Shown in pieces: positions 53,363 through 64,000 of a DNA stretch of 64,000 nt. Below the pieces are notes generated by a model. The model was given only the letters and a program-made list of their open reading frames with translations, was not told the origin of the DNA and searched no databases. Each line of letters opens with the position of its first letter. The stretch's first letter is position 1. Position numbers and translations under genes: made by a program. This DNA is from Arenimonas sp. SCN 70-307 (GTDB lineage: Bacteria > Pseudomonadota > Gammaproteobacteria > Xanthomonadales > Xanthomonadaceae), in contig NZ_MEDO01000014.1 in assembly GCF_001724815.1 (NCBI RefSeq), forward strand, positions 576,568 through 640,567. Direction: 5' to 3'.

Positions 53363-56236
53363 TCAGAACTTGATGTCGGCGCGCACGTAGAAGAACCGCC
53401 CACCCGGGATGTCATAGGTGGAGGCGTCGTAACCGTTGAGCGAGCACGACAGGCAGATCGGCGGGTCCTTGTCGAAGGCGTTGTTCACGCCGAAGGCCAG
53501 GCCCAGGTCGTTGAAGTCCTTGAAGCGGTAGGCCACCTGCAGGTCGTGGTAGGTGGTGGCCTCGAGCACGTTGGTGTTGTTGGCCGGGTCGGAGCAGACC
53601 GGGAAGCTGATGGCCCGGCCGCACTGTTCGCGCAGCTCGCTGATGTGGCGCAGGGTCCAGCCGGCGCTCCAGTTGCCGCGCGACCAGTCGAGGCTGAAGT
53701 TCGAGGTCCACTCCGGGATGGCGCTGTCGACCACCTCGATGCCCGGGCCCTGCGGCTGCACCTGGCCGGCGGCGCCGACGGCGCGGTAGTCGCCCACCAG
53801 GGTGTTGCGCCAGGCGGCCTTGAACTGGCCGATGTCGGTGACCGGGAACACCCACACCAGGTCGAGGTCCCAGCCGTCGGTCTCGATGGTGCCCAGGTTG
53901 GTCAGGCGGTTGTTGAAGCCGTTGATGCCGCCGGTGGGCGCGCGGGTGATGCCGTCGCAGTAGAGCGCGTCGAGCGTCTGCACGCACAGGTCGAGCTGGG
54001 TCTGGGCGTCGATGGCCTGGATGGCGCCCTCGATGTCGTGGCGGTAATAGGTGACCTCCACGTCCACGCGCTCCGCCGCCGACGAGTTCTCCAGGAACGA
54101 GGGGCTCCAGACGAAGCCCGCCGCGAAGCTCCTGGACGACTCCGGGTCGAGCTGGTCGTTGCCGCCGGTGGTGATCGAGATCTGCGGATTGGGCTGCTGG
54201 TAGTTCGAGGGCACGCCCAGCGCGGCGCAGTTGCCCGCCAGCGAGGGATTGAGCAGCGGCGTCGAGCACGGGTCGTCGAGCTGGGCGTCGAAGCGGCTGG
54301 CCGAACCGAACAGCTCGCCGATCGAAGGCGCGCGGAAGCCCTCGGCATAACTGGCGCGGAACACCAGCTCCTCCACCAGCTGGAAGCGCAGGCCGTACTT
54401 GGGCGTCACTTCCGAAATGCCCGTGGAGTAGTCGGAATAACGGCCGGCCACGGTGAGGTCGAGCTTCTGGCCGATCTCGTCGTTGTTCCACAGCGGGAAG
54501 TTGAGCTCGACGACCAGTTCGCTCACGTCGTACTTGCCCGAGGTCGGCAGCGAGGGCACGCCGTTGTAGTCGCCGGCGATGGTCAGCGCGTCGGGGCGGT
54601 ACCAGCCTTCCAGGCGGCGGTGCTCGAGGCCGGTGGCGAAGTCCACCGAACCGGCCGGCAGCTCGAACAGGCTGCCCGAGAGGTTGGCCGTGACCAGGGC
54701 CAGGTCGTTCTGGCTGCGGTCGCGCACGATCGGCTGGATCCAGGCCAGCATCTGCGGCGTGATCGTGCCCGGGCCGCCGAAGATGTTCAGCGGCGTGCAG
54801 CCGGCCACCGCGGCGCAGGCCGCCGGGTCGCCCAGCGCGAGCGCGATGTTGCGGATGTTGTAGCTGCCGAAGTTGGTCTGCTCGGCCTTGTTCTCGCTGA
54901 AGGCCAGGTTGACGTCCCAGTACAGCGTGCGCTGGCCGGCGTCGAACACGCCCTCCAGCCCCGCACCCACGTACCAGGTGTCGACCTCCTGCTCGAACAC
55001 GCGCGGCCCGCCTTCGACCGGGCGGCGGCCGATCAGGATCAGGTTGGTGGCCGAGTCCAGGTCGAAACCAAACGGATTGAAGGGGTTGAGCGCCGAGATG
55101 AAGATGTTGTCGGCCAGCGGGTTGCCGGTGCCGGCCTCGGGGCCCAGGAACAGCGGCTCGGGCGCGGCCTGGTTGGTGGACTGGCGGCGGTTCCAGAGCA
55201 GCTTGGCGTAGCCGCCCACCGAGTCGCTGAACTCGAAGCGGGCCTGGCCGAAGGCGCCCACGCGCTCGGACGGCGTGAGCAGCAGGTTGAACTGCGAGAA
55301 GTTGAAGCGGTCGGCGCTGGTGAAGCAGTGGTAGTCGTCGGTGCGCGTGCAGCCGGTCTGCGCCGGGTCGAAGAACGGGTTATTGGCGCCGTCGTTGGGC
55401 GTGATGTCGAACACCTCGCTGGTGTTCGGATCGATGAAGATGAAGCGGCCCGTCGGCGTGGCCGAGCTGCCGAAGGCCACGCCGGTGCCGGGCACCGGGA
55501 AGCTCGACTGCGCGCGGTCGCGCGAGAAGACCACGTCCTGGTCGGTGTAGCTCAGGCCCAGGAAAAAATTGGCGCGCTCGGTGCTCGTGCCCCAGGCGAA
55601 GTCGATCGACTTGGTGGTGCCGTCGCCCTCGCCGTACTGGCCGAGCTGGGCATTGATGGCCAGCCCGTCGAAATCCCTGCGGGTGATGATGTTGATCACG
55701 CCGGCGATGGCATCCGAGCCGTAGAGCGAGGACGCGCCGTCCTCGAGCACCTCGATGCGGTCGATGATGGCCAGCGGGATGGTGTTGAGGTCGGTGGCCG
55801 CGCCCACGCCCGAGGCCGAGGCCTCGTTCACCCAGCGGATGCCGTCCACCAGCACCAGCACGCGCTTGGAGCCCAGGTGGCGCAGGTCGGCCTGCGCGGA
55901 GCCCGCGCCGACGCCACTGCCGTCCGGCGGGAAGCCGAAGTTGCCGCTGGAGTTGAACTTGGTGTTGAGCGCCGAGCCCGAGCCGGTGAGCGACTGGATG
56001 ATGTCGGCCACGGAAGTGAGGCCGCTGCGGTCGATGTCGGCGCGGGTGATGCGCTGCACCGGCACCAGGCCCTCGGCTTCGGCGGTTTTCAGGCGCGTGC
56101 CGGTGACCTCGACGCGGTCGAGGGTCTTGAGGTCGTCGGCGGCCTCGTCCTGCGCCAGGGCCACGGCGGGCAGCATCGCGAGCAGCAATGCGCCGCGGAC
56201 CGCCTGCGCCAGGCGGGAGTTGCGGATGGTCTTCAT
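53363..56236 (-). CDS. TonB-dependent outer-membrane receptor
   Basis: Signal peptide; plug [75 protein letters not shown]-terminal Phe ([10 protein letters not shown]). Confidence 0.95.
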   Translation of the reverse strand: MKTIRNSRLAQAVRGALLLAMLPAVALAQDEAADDLKTLDRVEVTGTRLKTAEAEGLVPVQRITRADIDRSGLTSVADIIQSLTGSGSALNTKFNSSGNFGFPPDGSGVGAGSAQADLRHLGSKRVLVLVDGIRWVNEASASGVGAATDLNTIPLAIIDRIEVLEDGASSLYGSDAIAGVINIITRRDFDGLAINAQLGQYGEGDGTTKSIDFAWGTSTERANFFLGLSYTDQDVVFSRDRAQSSFPVPGTGVAFGSSATPTGRFIFIDPNTSEVFDITPNDGANNPFFDPAQTGCTRTDDYHCFTSADRFNFSQFNLLLTPSERVGAFGQARFEFSDSVGGYAKLLWNRRQSTNQAAPEPLFLGPEAGTGNPLADNIFISALNPFNPFGFDLDSATNLILIGRRPVEGGPRVFEQEVDTWYVGAGLEGVFDAGQRTLYWDVNLAFSENKAEQTNFGSYNIRNIALALGDPAACAAVAGCTPLNIFGGPGTITPQMLAWIQPIVRDRSQNDLALVTANLSGSLFELPAGSVDFATGLEHRRLEGWYRPDALTIAGDYNGVPSLPTSGKYDVSELVVELNFPLWNNDEIGQKLDLTVAGRYSDYSTGISEVTPKYGLRFQLVEELVFRASYAEGFRAPSIGELFGSASRFDAQLDDPCSTPLLNPSLAGNCAALGVPSNYQQPNPQISITTGGNDQLDPESSRSFAAGFVWSPSFLENSSAAERVDVEVTYYRHDIEGAIQAIDAQTQLDLCVQTLDALYCDGITRAPTGGINGFNNRLTNLGTIETDGWDLDLVWVFPVTDIGQFKAAWRNTLVGDYRAVGAAGQVQPQGPGIEVVDSAIPEWTSNFSLDWSRGNWSAGWTLRHISELREQCGRAISFPVCSDPANNTNVLEATTYHDLQVAYRFKDFNDLGLAFGVNNAFDKDPPICLSCSLNGYDASTYDIPGGRFFYVRADIKF

Positions 56237-56376
56237 TGGCTTCCCTCAGGTTGGATGGCCGGCGCCTTGCCCCCCAATGCGCCGACGACTCCGGTTGTAA
56301 GGAAAGCGTCAAGAAGCGACAAGAATCGCTAACACTCACGCGGTTAGCACAAACGAACGCCGCGCCCCGGTTTCGT

Positions 56377-57174
56377 TCAGGGTGAGAAAAAAACACTCAC
56401 GCCGACCACGGCCAGGAAGGCCGCGAACACCTTGCGCAGCGCCGGACCGCTGATGGCGTGGGCGAGGCGCGTGCCCAGCGGCGCGCACAGCATCGACGCC
56501 ACGGCGATGCCCGCGGCGGCCGGCAGGTAGACGTAACCCCAGCTGCCCGCGGGCAGGCCGGTCGGCGCACCCTGCAGCGCATAACCCGCCGCGCTGGCGA
56601 TGGCGATGGCCACGCCGCAGGCGCTGGACGTACCCACCGCGCGCACCGGCCGCACGCCGCGCCAGACCAGCAGCGGCACCGTCATCGAACCGCCGCCGAT
56701 GCCCACCAGCGCAGACATCGCGCCGATGCCGCCGCCGGCCGCGGTGTAGCCAGGCCCGCGCGGTGCATCGGCGCGCTCGTGGCGCGAACGCGGCCAGTCC
56801 AGCGCCATCTGCAGCGCGGCCAGTCCGCAGTAGCCCGCGATGAGCCAGCGCAGCCAGTCGCCCTCGAGCCGCACCGCCAGGCCGCTGCCCAGCCAGCCGC
56901 CCAGCAGCAGGCCCGGCACCAGCCAGGCCACGGTGGGCCAGAGCACGCTGCCGCGTCGATGGTGGCTGCGGGCCGAGCTCAGGCCGGTGAGCACGATGCT
57001 TGCCAGGGCCGTGGCCAGCGCCACGTGCACGGCATGCTCCAGCGGCACGCCCTGGGTGGGCAGCAGCCACACCAGCGCCGCCACCAGCACCAGGCCGCCG
57101 CCGATGCCCAGCAAGCCGGCCAGCACGCCCGCCACCGCGCCCAGGGCCAGGTAGAGCAGCCAGGCCGCGCTCAC
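56377..57174 (-). CDS. sulfite exporter TauE/SafE (TSUP) family membrane protein
   Basis: GAVAGVLAGLLGIGGGLVLVAALVWLL, GIGAMSALVGIGGGSMTVPLLVW. Confidence 0.9.
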   Translation of the reverse strand: MSAAWLLYLALGAVAGVLAGLLGIGGGLVLVAALVWLLPTQGVPLEHAVHVALATALASIVLTGLSSARSHHRRGSVLWPTVAWLVPGLLLGGWLGSGLAVRLEGDWLRWLIAGYCGLAALQMALDWPRSRHERADAPRGPGYTAAGGGIGAMSALVGIGGGSMTVPLLVWRGVRPVRAVGTSSACGVAIAIASAAGYALQGAPTGLPAGSWGYVYLPAAAGIAVASMLCAPLGTRLAHAISGPALRKVFAAFLAVVGVSVFFSP

Positions 57175-57222
57175 GCGGCGCCCCGGCCGGGGGCGGCGTT
57201 TCCGGGGGCTTGGGCTAGACTC

Positions 57223-59205
57223 ATGGCCATGTCGCGCAAATTCCTCATCCTCGGTGTTTTCCTGTCCTTGCTGGCCACCGGCGCGGCGGCGCAGGACCGG
57301 CCGGAAGACCTGACGCTCGAGCGCCCCGCCATCCTCGAGGCCTTCCGGCTGGCCGAGCGCGGGCAGCTGAGCCTAACCGACCTGGCCCGCGTGAAGGACC
57401 ACCCGCTGGCCCCGTGGGTGGAGGCCAGCCACCTGCGCCGGCGCCTGGGCTCGGCACCCGACGCCGACGTGCGCGCGGCCCTGCGCCGCCAGGACGGGCA
57501 GGCCAGCGGCGACTGGCTGCGCGCCGCCTGGCTGCAGCACCTGGCCACCAACCGCCGCTGGGCCGACTTCCTGGCCGACTGGCGGCCGATCGACACGCTC
57601 GAGATGCGCTGCGCCCACCTCGCGGCGCGCCTGGCCACGGGCGCCACCGACGCGCAGTGGATCGCCGACGGCAAGGCCCTGTGGCAACGCGGCGAGTCGC
57701 TGCCCGAGGCCTGCAACACGCCCTTCGCCTCGCTGCAGGCCCTGGGCCACATCGATGCCGCCGCGCGCTGGCAGCGCATCGAGCTGGCCCTGCTGGCCGG
57801 CCAGGGCGGCCTGGCCCGCTTCCTCGCCCGCGACCTGCCGGCCGGTGACGCGAAACTGGCGAATGACTACGCCGATTTCATCGATTCGCCGCATGCCCGC
57901 GCCAGCGGCTGGCCCAAGGACGCGCGCAGCCGGGCGGTGGCCGCCGAAGGCCTGGCGCGGCTGGCGCGACGTTCGCCCGATGCCGCCGAGGCGCAGCTGG
58001 CCACGCTGGGCCCGGCCCTGGGCCTGGACGAAGCGGCGCGCGGCAAGGTGCTTTATGAAATCGCGCTGTGGACGGTGGCCTCCTACCTGCCTGGCTCGCG
58101 CGAGCGGCTCGAGGCGGTGCCGCGCGCGGCCTACGACGAGCGCCTGTACGAATGGCGCGTGCGCGAGGCCATGAACCGCCGCGACGACGCCGGCGCGCTG
58201 GCCGCGATCGAGTTCATGCCCACCGCGCAGCGCGAAGACCCACGCTGGCAATACTTCGAGGCGCGCCTGCGCGAGCGCCTGGGCCAGTCCGACGCCGCGC
58301 GCGCCCTCTACGCCCGCGCCGCCGACACCGCCACCTTCCACGGCTTCCTCGCCGCCGACCGGCTGGCGCAGCCCTACGCACTGTGCCCGATCGAGCCCTC
58401 CAGCGACCCGGCGCTGCGCGCGCGCGTGGCGCGGCACCCGGGCGTGGTGCGGGCGCTGGAGCTGTTCGCCATCGAGCGCATCGGCCTGGCCACGCGCGAG
58501 TGGACGGCGCTGCTGCAGGTGTTGTCGCCGGAGGAGCGCAAGGTGGCCATCGAGTTCGCGCGCGACGCGCACTGGTACGACCGCGCCGTGTTCACCATCG
58601 GCAACACGCCCGAGGACCTGCGCCACTACTCGCTGCGCTTCCCGCTGCACCACGAGGCCGTGCTGCGGCGCGAGTCGAAGCGACAGGACCTCGACCCGGC
58701 CTGGGTGGCGGCGCAGACCCGGGCCGAAAGCGCCTTCATGCCGCGCGCGCGCTCGCACGCCGATGCCCGCGGCCTGATGCAGCTTCTGCCCTCCACCGCC
58801 GAACGCACCGCGCGCCGGCTGGGCCTGCCCTGGACCGGCGCCGAGAGCCTGTACCGGCCCGAGCTCAACCTCGAGCTGGGCATCGCCCACCTGCGCCACG
58901 AGCTCGACGGACACGGCGGCATCGCCTACCAGGCGATCGCGGCCTACAATGCCGGGCCTGCGCCGGTGATGCGCTGGAACCGCGACCGTCCCGGCTTCGA
59001 CCCGGACTTCTGGATCGAGACCGTCACCTACCGGGAAACCCGCGAATACGTCGCGCGCGTGCTGGCCTTCAGCGTCATCTACGACTGGCGGCTCGAGCGC
59101 AGCGCGGTGCCGGTCAGCGAGCGCCTGCTGGGCCGCACCGTGCCGGCCGCCGCGCGCCGTCAGTTCACCTGCCCCACCCCGAACGCTCCAGGAAACACCC
59201 CATGA
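57223..59205 (+). CDS. slt: soluble lytic murein transglycosylase
   Basis: TRAESAFMPRARSHADARGLMQLLPSTAERTARRLG, LNLELGIAHLRHELDGHGGIAYQAIAAYNAGPAPVMRW. Confidence 0.93.
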   Translation: MAMSRKFLILGVFLSLLATGAAAQDRPEDLTLERPAILEAFRLAERGQLSLTDLARVKDHPLAPWVEASHLRRRLGSAPDADVRAALRRQDGQASGDWLRAAWLQHLATNRRWADFLADWRPIDTLEMRCAHLAARLATGATDAQWIADGKALWQRGESLPEACNTPFASLQALGHIDAAARWQRIELALLAGQGGLARFLARDLPAGDAKLANDYADFIDSPHARASGWPKDARSRAVAAEGLARLARRSPDAAEAQLATLGPALGLDEAARGKVLYEIALWTVASYLPGSRERLEAVPRAAYDERLYEWRVREAMNRRDDAGALAAIEFMPTAQREDPRWQYFEARLRERLGQSDAARALYARAADTATFHGFLAADRLAQPYALCPIEPSSDPALRARVARHPGVVRALELFAIERIGLATREWTALLQVLSPEERKVAIEFARDAHWYDRAVFTIGNTPEDLRHYSLRFPLHHEAVLRRESKRQDLDPAWVAAQTRAESAFMPRARSHADARGLMQLLPSTAERTARRLGLPWTGAESLYRPELNLELGIAHLRHELDGHGGIAYQAIAAYNAGPAPVMRWNRDRPGFDPDFWIETVTYRETREYVARVLAFSVIYDWRLERSAVPVSERLLGRTVPAAARRQFTCPTPNAPGNTP

Positions 59206-60143
59206 CCCCGCTCAACATCGTCGTCCTCGGCGGCACCGGCTTCGTCGGCAGGCACCTGTTGTCGCGCCTGGCCGCCGACGGCCACGCCATCACCCTGCTC
59301 AGCCGCAACCTCGGCCCGCACCCGGACCGCCTGCTGCCGCCGGGCGTGGCGCTGCGCGAGGTGGACGTGTACGACCCGGGCGTGCTGCGCGAGGCCTTCA
59401 CCGGCGCCGATGCGGTGGTGAACCTGGTGGGCATCCTCAACGAGAAGCGCGACAACGGCCGCGGCTTCCGCCGCGCCCACGTCGAGCTGACCAAGCTGGT
59501 GCTGGCGGCGATGCAGCTGGCCGGCGTGCGCCGCCTGCTGCAGATGAGCTCGCTCAACGCCGGCCGCGGCCACAGCCACTACCTCAAGTCGCGCGGCGAA
59601 GCCGAGGCGGCGGTGAAGGCCTCGGGCCTGGACTGGACGATCTTCGAGCCCTCGGTGATCTTCGGCCAGGGCGATGGCCTGTTCTGCCGCTTCGCCGCCC
59701 TGCTCAAGCTGGCGCCGGTGCTGCCGCTGGCGCGCGCGGGCGCGAAGTTCGCGCCGGTGCACGTGGGCGACGTGGTCGAGGCGATGGTGCGTGCGCTGCG
59801 CGACCGCCGCACCCACGGCGAGGTTTACGAACTCTACGGGCCGGACGTGTTCACGATGGCGCAGATCGTGAAGATGACCGCGCGCCAGCTGGGCCTGCGC
59901 CGCCTGGTGGTGCCGCTGCCGGACGCGCTGGGCCGCCTGCAGGGCTTCGTGTTCGATTTCGTGCCGGGCAAGCCGTTCTCGTCGGACAACTTCCGCTCGC
60001 TCAAGACCGATTCGGTCGGCGGCATCGACGGCCTGCACCGCCTGGGCATCACGCCCACGCGCGTGGCCACGAAGCTGCCCGAGATCCTGGGCCACGTGGC
60101 CGACCGCCAGGCCCGCTACGCGCGCTACCGCGCGGCGCGCTGA
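59202..60143 (+). CDS. NAD(P)H-binding extended-SDR protein, complex I NDUFA9-like family
   Basis: NIVVLGGTGFVGRHLLSRLAADGH, VVNLVGILNE, FAPVHVGDVVEAMVRAL; ATGA overlap with slt. Confidence 0.85.
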   Translation: MTPLNIVVLGGTGFVGRHLLSRLAADGHAITLLSRNLGPHPDRLLPPGVALREVDVYDPGVLREAFTGADAVVNLVGILNEKRDNGRGFRRAHVELTKLVLAAMQLAGVRRLLQMSSLNAGRGHSHYLKSRGEAEAAVKASGLDWTIFEPSVIFGQGDGLFCRFAALLKLAPVLPLARAGAKFAPVHVGDVVEAMVRALRDRRTHGEVYELYGPDVFTMAQIVKMTARQLGLRRLVVPLPDALGRLQGFVFDFVPGKPFSSDNFRSLKTDSVGGIDGLHRLGITPTRVATKLPEILGHVADRQARYARYRAAR

Positions 60144-60146
60144 GCC

Positions 60147-61373
60147 ATGCGTCGCTACCTGGTCGGCGGCGCGGTGCGTGACCGGCTGCTCGGCCTGCCG
60201 GGCGGCGACCGCGACTGGGTGGTGGTGGGCAGCACGCCCGCCGAAATGGTGCTGGCGGGCTACCTGCCGGTAGGCAAGGATTTCCCGGTCTTCCTGCACG
60301 CGCAGACCAAGGAAGAGCACGCGCTGGCGCGCACCGAGCGCAAGACCGCGCCCGGCTACCACGGCTTCGTCTTCCACGCCGCACCCGACGTGACGCTCGA
60401 GCAGGACCTGGCGCGGCGCGACTTCACCATCAACGCCATCGCCGAGGCCGAAGACGGCACGCTGGTCGATCCGTTCGGCGGCGCGCGCGACCTCGGGGCG
60501 CGGGTGCTGCGCCACGTGTCGCCGGCCTTTGCCGAGGATCCCGTGCGCATCCTGCGTGCGGCGCGCTTCCTGGCGCGCTTCGCGCCGCTGGGTTTCACCA
60601 TCGCGCCGGAAACGCTGGCCTTGATGCGCGACATGGTCGCCGCGGGCGAAGTCGACCACCTGGTGCCCGAACGCGTGTGGCAGGAGCTGAAGAAGGCGCT
60701 TGAGATGCCGCGCCCCTCGGCCGCCATCGCGCTGCTGCGCGCGTGTGGCGCGCTGGCGAAGCTGCTGCCCGAAGTGGACGCGCTCTACGGCGTGCCGCAG
60801 CGCCCCGAGTACCACCCCGAGGTGGACACGGGCGTGCACGTGCAGATGGTGCTGGACATGGCGGCGCGACTGGCGCCGGGCGACGCGCTGGTGGGCTTTT
60901 GCGCCCTGGTGCACGACCTGGGCAAGGCGCTGACGCCGAAGGACAAGCTGCCGCGCCACATCGGCCACGAGCACAGCGGCGTGCGGCCGCTGCGCGCGGT
61001 CTGCGCGCGCTACAAGGTGCCAGCGGAGTTCGCCGCGGTGGCCGAAATCGTCTGCCGCGAGCACCTCAACGTGCACCGCATCGACGAGCTTCGCCCCGAT
61101 ACCGTGCACGAACTGCTTTCGCGCTGCGACGCCTTCCGCAAACCGCAGCGGGTGAAACAGCTGGCGCTGGCCTGCGAAGCCGATGCCCGCGGCCGCCTGG
61201 GCCGCGAGGAGGACGATTACCCGCCGGCGCGACGGCTGCTGGCCCTGCACGATGCCGCAGCGGCGGTCTCCGCCGGCCACGCCGTGGCCAAGGGCCTGAG
61301 CGGCCCCGCGGTGGGCGACTGGCTACGCGAAGCCCGCATCGACGCCATCCGCGCCGCACGCGCCTCCCTGTAG
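60147..61373 (+). CDS. cca: multifunctional CCA tRNA nucleotidyltransferase (with HD domain)
   Basis: [67 protein letters not shown]. Confidence 0.97.
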   Translation: MRRYLVGGAVRDRLLGLPGGDRDWVVVGSTPAEMVLAGYLPVGKDFPVFLHAQTKEEHALARTERKTAPGYHGFVFHAAPDVTLEQDLARRDFTINAIAEAEDGTLVDPFGGARDLGARVLRHVSPAFAEDPVRILRAARFLARFAPLGFTIAPETLALMRDMVAAGEVDHLVPERVWQELKKALEMPRPSAAIALLRACGALAKLLPEVDALYGVPQRPEYHPEVDTGVHVQMVLDMAARLAPGDALVGFCALVHDLGKALTPKDKLPRHIGHEHSGVRPLRAVCARYKVPAEFAAVAEIVCREHLNVHRIDELRPDTVHELLSRCDAFRKPQRVKQLALACEADARGRLGREEDDYPPARRLLALHDAAAAVSAGHAVAKGLSGPAVGDWLREARIDAIRAARASL

Positions 61374-61457
61374 GAGCGCCTTCAGGCGCGAATCTTTTGC
61401 TTTTGCCTTTGACTTTGCCTTCGGCAAAAAAAGGATTCGCGCCTGAAGGCGCTCCTA
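61371..61457. repeat. 24-bp perfect inverted repeat taggagcgccttcaggcgcgaatc; its ends supply the TAG stops of both cca and the VanZ-like gene
   Basis: 61371-61394 and exact reverse complement 61434-61457. Confidence 0.93.
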
Positions 61458-61862
61458 CAGCGGCGACGCCTTGCCGCCAAACAGCCGCGCATCGAGCCAC
61501 TCCAGGGCCCGCGCCAGCGGGGTGAACGACAGCACCAGCCCGGCGGCGACGCCCAGGGTATTGGCCAGCGCGTCGCGCACGTCGCCCAGGCGCACCGTGG
61601 TCAGCTGTGCCTGGGCGAACTCCATCGCCACGCCGAGGCCCACCAGCGCCAGCGCCGCCAGCAGGTGCGCACGGCGACTGCGGAAGATGCACACGGCCCA
61701 GGCGGTGAGCGTGAAATAGGCCAGGAAATGGCCGATCTTGTCGGAGTTCGCCGGCCCCGGCAGCCCGATCGCCGGCACCAGCGAGAGCACGATGCACAGC
61801 GCCCAGCCGAAGACCCACACCCCGAGCCACAGCGCGGGCCGGGAAAACGCGCGCAGCCTCAC
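61455..61862 (-). CDS. VanZ-like family membrane protein
   Basis: GPANSDKIGHFLAYFTLTAWAVCIF, VGLGVAMEFAQAQLTTVRLGDVRDALANTLGVAAG; GTG start overlapping the upstream stop. Confidence 0.8.
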   Translation of the reverse strand: MRLRAFSRPALWLGVWVFGWALCIVLSLVPAIGLPGPANSDKIGHFLAYFTLTAWAVCIFRSRRAHLLAALALVGLGVAMEFAQAQLTTVRLGDVRDALANTLGVAAGLVLSFTPLARALEWLDARLFGGKASPL

Positions 61863-63043
61863 AGCCGGTGGCTCCGGTCGCCCGCCGCGAACAGCGCGCG
61901 GATGTCCACCGCGCGCTGGAAGGCCATGGCCTGGAAACGCTCGCCCATCTCGCCCGGCAGCATCAGCCGCTTGACCTCGTTGGTGCGCCGGTGCTGTTCG
62001 ACCGGATCGCTGATTTCCGCGATCGCCTGCAGCCGTTCGGCCAGGCCGCTGGCCATCAGGAAGGCCGACTGCGAGGCGTAACCGGCCAGGTCGAAGCCGG
62101 CGCCCACGCCGGCCTCGGCCAGGGCGGTGAAGTCGACGAAGGCGGTGATGTCGGTCAGGCCCGGCAGGTCGAAGGGATCGTCGTGCGCGCGATGCTGGCG
62201 GTGGCAGACCAGCGTTCCCTCGCGGCGCTCCGGCAGGTAGTACTCGGCGCGCGGGTAGCCGTAGTCCACGAACAGCATCGCGCCCTCGCGCAGCAGGCCG
62301 CCCACGGCCTGGATCCAGTACGGCAGCTGCACCAGCAGCTCGGAGCGGTAGCCGTCCGGGAAAGGCGCGCCGACGTGGCGCTCGACGTGGCGCACGGCCG
62401 CGTGCAGCAGCGCATCGGCCGGCTGCTCGACCAGGGCGAAACCGCCGTCGGCGGCCAGGGCCACGTGCTGCTCGTACACCTCGCCGCCGCGGATGGCGAA
62501 GCGCGGCGTCGGCAGCGCGTCGATCACCTCGTTGGCGAACAGGAAGCCGCGCCAGCCGCGCTCGGGCGGGCCGTCGAGCCAGCCCACGCGGTTGAACACC
62601 GCCGGCGGCAGCGCCTCGCGCAGGCGCTCCATCTGGCGCTCGCGCAGGTCGGCGCTGGGTTCGAGGATGCGGTAGTGGGCCGGCAGCGCGTCGCGGGCGT
62701 GCAGGAAGCGCAGCGCGGCCTCGGCGAAGGCGCCGCTGCCGCCGCCGAGCTCGATGAAATCGAAGCGGCCGCCGAGCTGCGCGAACACCTCCATCGCCGC
62801 GCCCGCCACGCACTCGGCGAACACCGGGCCGAGCTCGGGCGCGGTGACGAAATCACCCTCGGCGCCGAACTTGCGCGCGCCGGCGCTGTAGTAGCCCAGG
62901 CCGGGCGCGTACAGCGCCAGCTCCATGTAGCGCGAGAACGGGATGGCGCCGCCTGCGGCGCGGACCTGGTCGCGGATATGGGCCTGCAGGCGCCCGCTGT
63001 GGGCCAGGGCTTCGGCCGAAGGGGCCGGAAGGGGTGCGCTCAT
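61859..63043 (-). CDS. MidA/NDUFAF7-like SAM-dependent methyltransferase
   Basis: ALYAPGLGYYSAGARKFGAEGDFVTAPELGPVFAECVA, FDFIELGGGSGAFAEAAL, FLFANEVIDALPTPRF. Confidence 0.88.
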   Translation of the reverse strand: MSAPLPAPSAEALAHSGRLQAHIRDQVRAAGGAIPFSRYMELALYAPGLGYYSAGARKFGAEGDFVTAPELGPVFAECVAGAAMEVFAQLGGRFDFIELGGGSGAFAEAALRFLHARDALPAHYRILEPSADLRERQMERLREALPPAVFNRVGWLDGPPERGWRGFLFANEVIDALPTPRFAIRGGEVYEQHVALAADGGFALVEQPADALLHAAVRHVERHVGAPFPDGYRSELLVQLPYWIQAVGGLLREGAMLFVDYGYPRAEYYLPERREGTLVCHRQHRAHDDPFDLPGLTDITAFVDFTALAEAGVGAGFDLAGYASQSAFLMASGLAERLQAIAEISDPVEQHRRTNEVKRLMLPGEMGERFQAMAFQRAVDIRALFAAGDRSHRL

Positions 63044-63099
63044 GTTGGAATCTTCATCTGCCAACGCGCAGGATAACGGCAAAGCCCCGGAGCGCCTGA

Positions 63100-63840
63100 A
63101 TGCCCACCGATCGTCCCGTCGCCCTGGTCACCGGCGCCGCCAAGCGCGTCGGCGCCGAAATCGCCCGTCGCCTGCACGCCGCCGGCTACGACCTGGCCCT
63201 GCACCACCGCCGCTCCGGCGCCGAGATGGCGACGCTGGCCGCCGCGCTCGAGGCCGCGCGCCCGGGCAGCGTGCTGGTGCTGCAGGCCGAGCTGTCCGAC
63301 CCCGCCGCACCCGAGGCCCTGGTGCAGGCCACCCTCGCCCGCTTCGGCCGGCTCGATGCGCTGGTGAACAACGCCAGCGCCTTCCGGCCCACGCCCGTGG
63401 GCGCGGCAACGCAGGCCGACTGGGACGAGCTGTTCGCCTCGAACGCGCGGGCGCCCTTTTTCCTCTCGCAGGCCGCGGCACCGGCGCTGCGCGCGGCCGG
63501 CGGCGCCATCGTCAACCTCGGCGACATCTACGGCGAGCGCCCGCTGGCGCGGCATCCGGTGTACTGCATGGCCAAGGCGGCGCTGCTGATGATGACGCAG
63601 TCGCTGGCCAAGGAGCTGGGCCCCGAGGTGCGGGTCAATGCCGTCGCGCCCGGCGCGGTGATGTGGCCCGAGGAAGGCAAGCCCGAGCACGAAAAGGCCG
63701 CGATGCTGGCCAGCACCGCGCTCAAGCGCGCCGGCGAGGCCGGCGACGTGGCCGAGGCGGTGCGGTGGTTGCTGCTCGATGCCCGCTACACCACCGGGCA
63801 GGTGGTGCGTGTGGATGGCGGGCGCGCGTTGAACATGTAA
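63100..63840 (+). CDS. pteridine reductase / short-chain dehydrogenase
   Basis: PVALVTGAAKRVGAEIARRLHAAGYDLALHHRRS, VNNASAFRPTPVG, HPVYCMAKAALLMMTQSLAKELGPEVRVNAVAPGAVMWPE. Confidence 0.88.
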   Translation: MPTDRPVALVTGAAKRVGAEIARRLHAAGYDLALHHRRSGAEMATLAAALEAARPGSVLVLQAELSDPAAPEALVQATLARFGRLDALVNNASAFRPTPVGAATQADWDELFASNARAPFFLSQAAAPALRAAGGAIVNLGDIYGERPLARHPVYCMAKAALLMMTQSLAKELGPEVRVNAVAPGAVMWPEEGKPEHEKAAMLASTALKRAGEAGDVAEAVRWLLLDARYTTGQVVRVDGGRALNM

Positions 63841-63850
63841 CCCAGTCCCG

Positions 63851-63921
63851 TAGGAGCGCCTTCAGGCGCGAATCTTTTGACTTCGCCTTTGGCAAAGAAG
63901 GGATTCGCGCCTGAAGGCGCT
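63851..63921. repeat. second copy of the taggagcgccttcaggcgcgaatc inverted repeat, slightly degenerate right arm
   Basis: taggagcgccttcaggcgcgaatc (63851-63874) vs ggattcgcgcctgaaggcgcttgt (about 63901-63924). Confidence 0.88.
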
Positions 63922-64000
63922 TGTGTCTGGCTTTTGCCCTAGGGTTTGGGGTGAGAGCGGGGTGCGGGACGCCGCTGTTGCGCAGTGCTCGAAAGCACGA

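Noticed and set aside
53546-56332. 928-aa plus-strand ORF opposite the TonB-dependent receptor
   Set aside because: Antisense open frame from biased codon usage; the receptor is well supported

Overview
High-GC (roughly 70%) gammaproteobacterial chromosome segment. Its gene content and repeats look Xanthomonadaceae/Lysobacter-like (inference). Most of it is ordinary chromosome: aceE, maeB, rsgA, amn, ppc, gshA, engB, cytochrome c4, dsbA, slt, cca, a MidA-like methyltransferase and a pteridine-reductase-like SDR. Accessory or unusual parts are: an IS1182-type transposase at the left edge; an AraC regulator with a degraded partial duplicate; a RES/Xre toxin-antitoxin pair with a large toxin; an RsbU/RsbW/RsbV-like partner-switch operon; an ECF sigma factor coupled to a Ser/Thr kinase; a DUF1704 (MATCAP-like) putative metalloprotein coupled to rsgA; a Grx4/degenerate A-type/rhodanese fusion; an active amidohydrolase coupled to a ligand-less pseudo-amidohydrolase; a Ser/Thr kinase fused to a TonB C-terminal domain; an incomplete peptide ABC transporter; and a HipBA-like module with candidate operators around a TATAAT box. 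The intergenic regions hold a set of long near-perfect palindromes (GGGGTCAGGTTCACTT-type, GGGGTCGGAGGTAATTTC-type, TAGGAGCGCCTTCAGGCGCG-type). Several fill the gap between convergent genes almost exactly from stop codon to stop codon, and some supply the stop codons. Long ORFs antisense to the real genes are GC-skew artefacts. Family names come from reading the translated sequences; no database search was run. No wholly new multi-gene system is proven. The best leads are the kinase-TonB fusion, the amidohydrolase pair, the RES/Xre variant, the HipBA operator region and the stop-to-stop palindromes.
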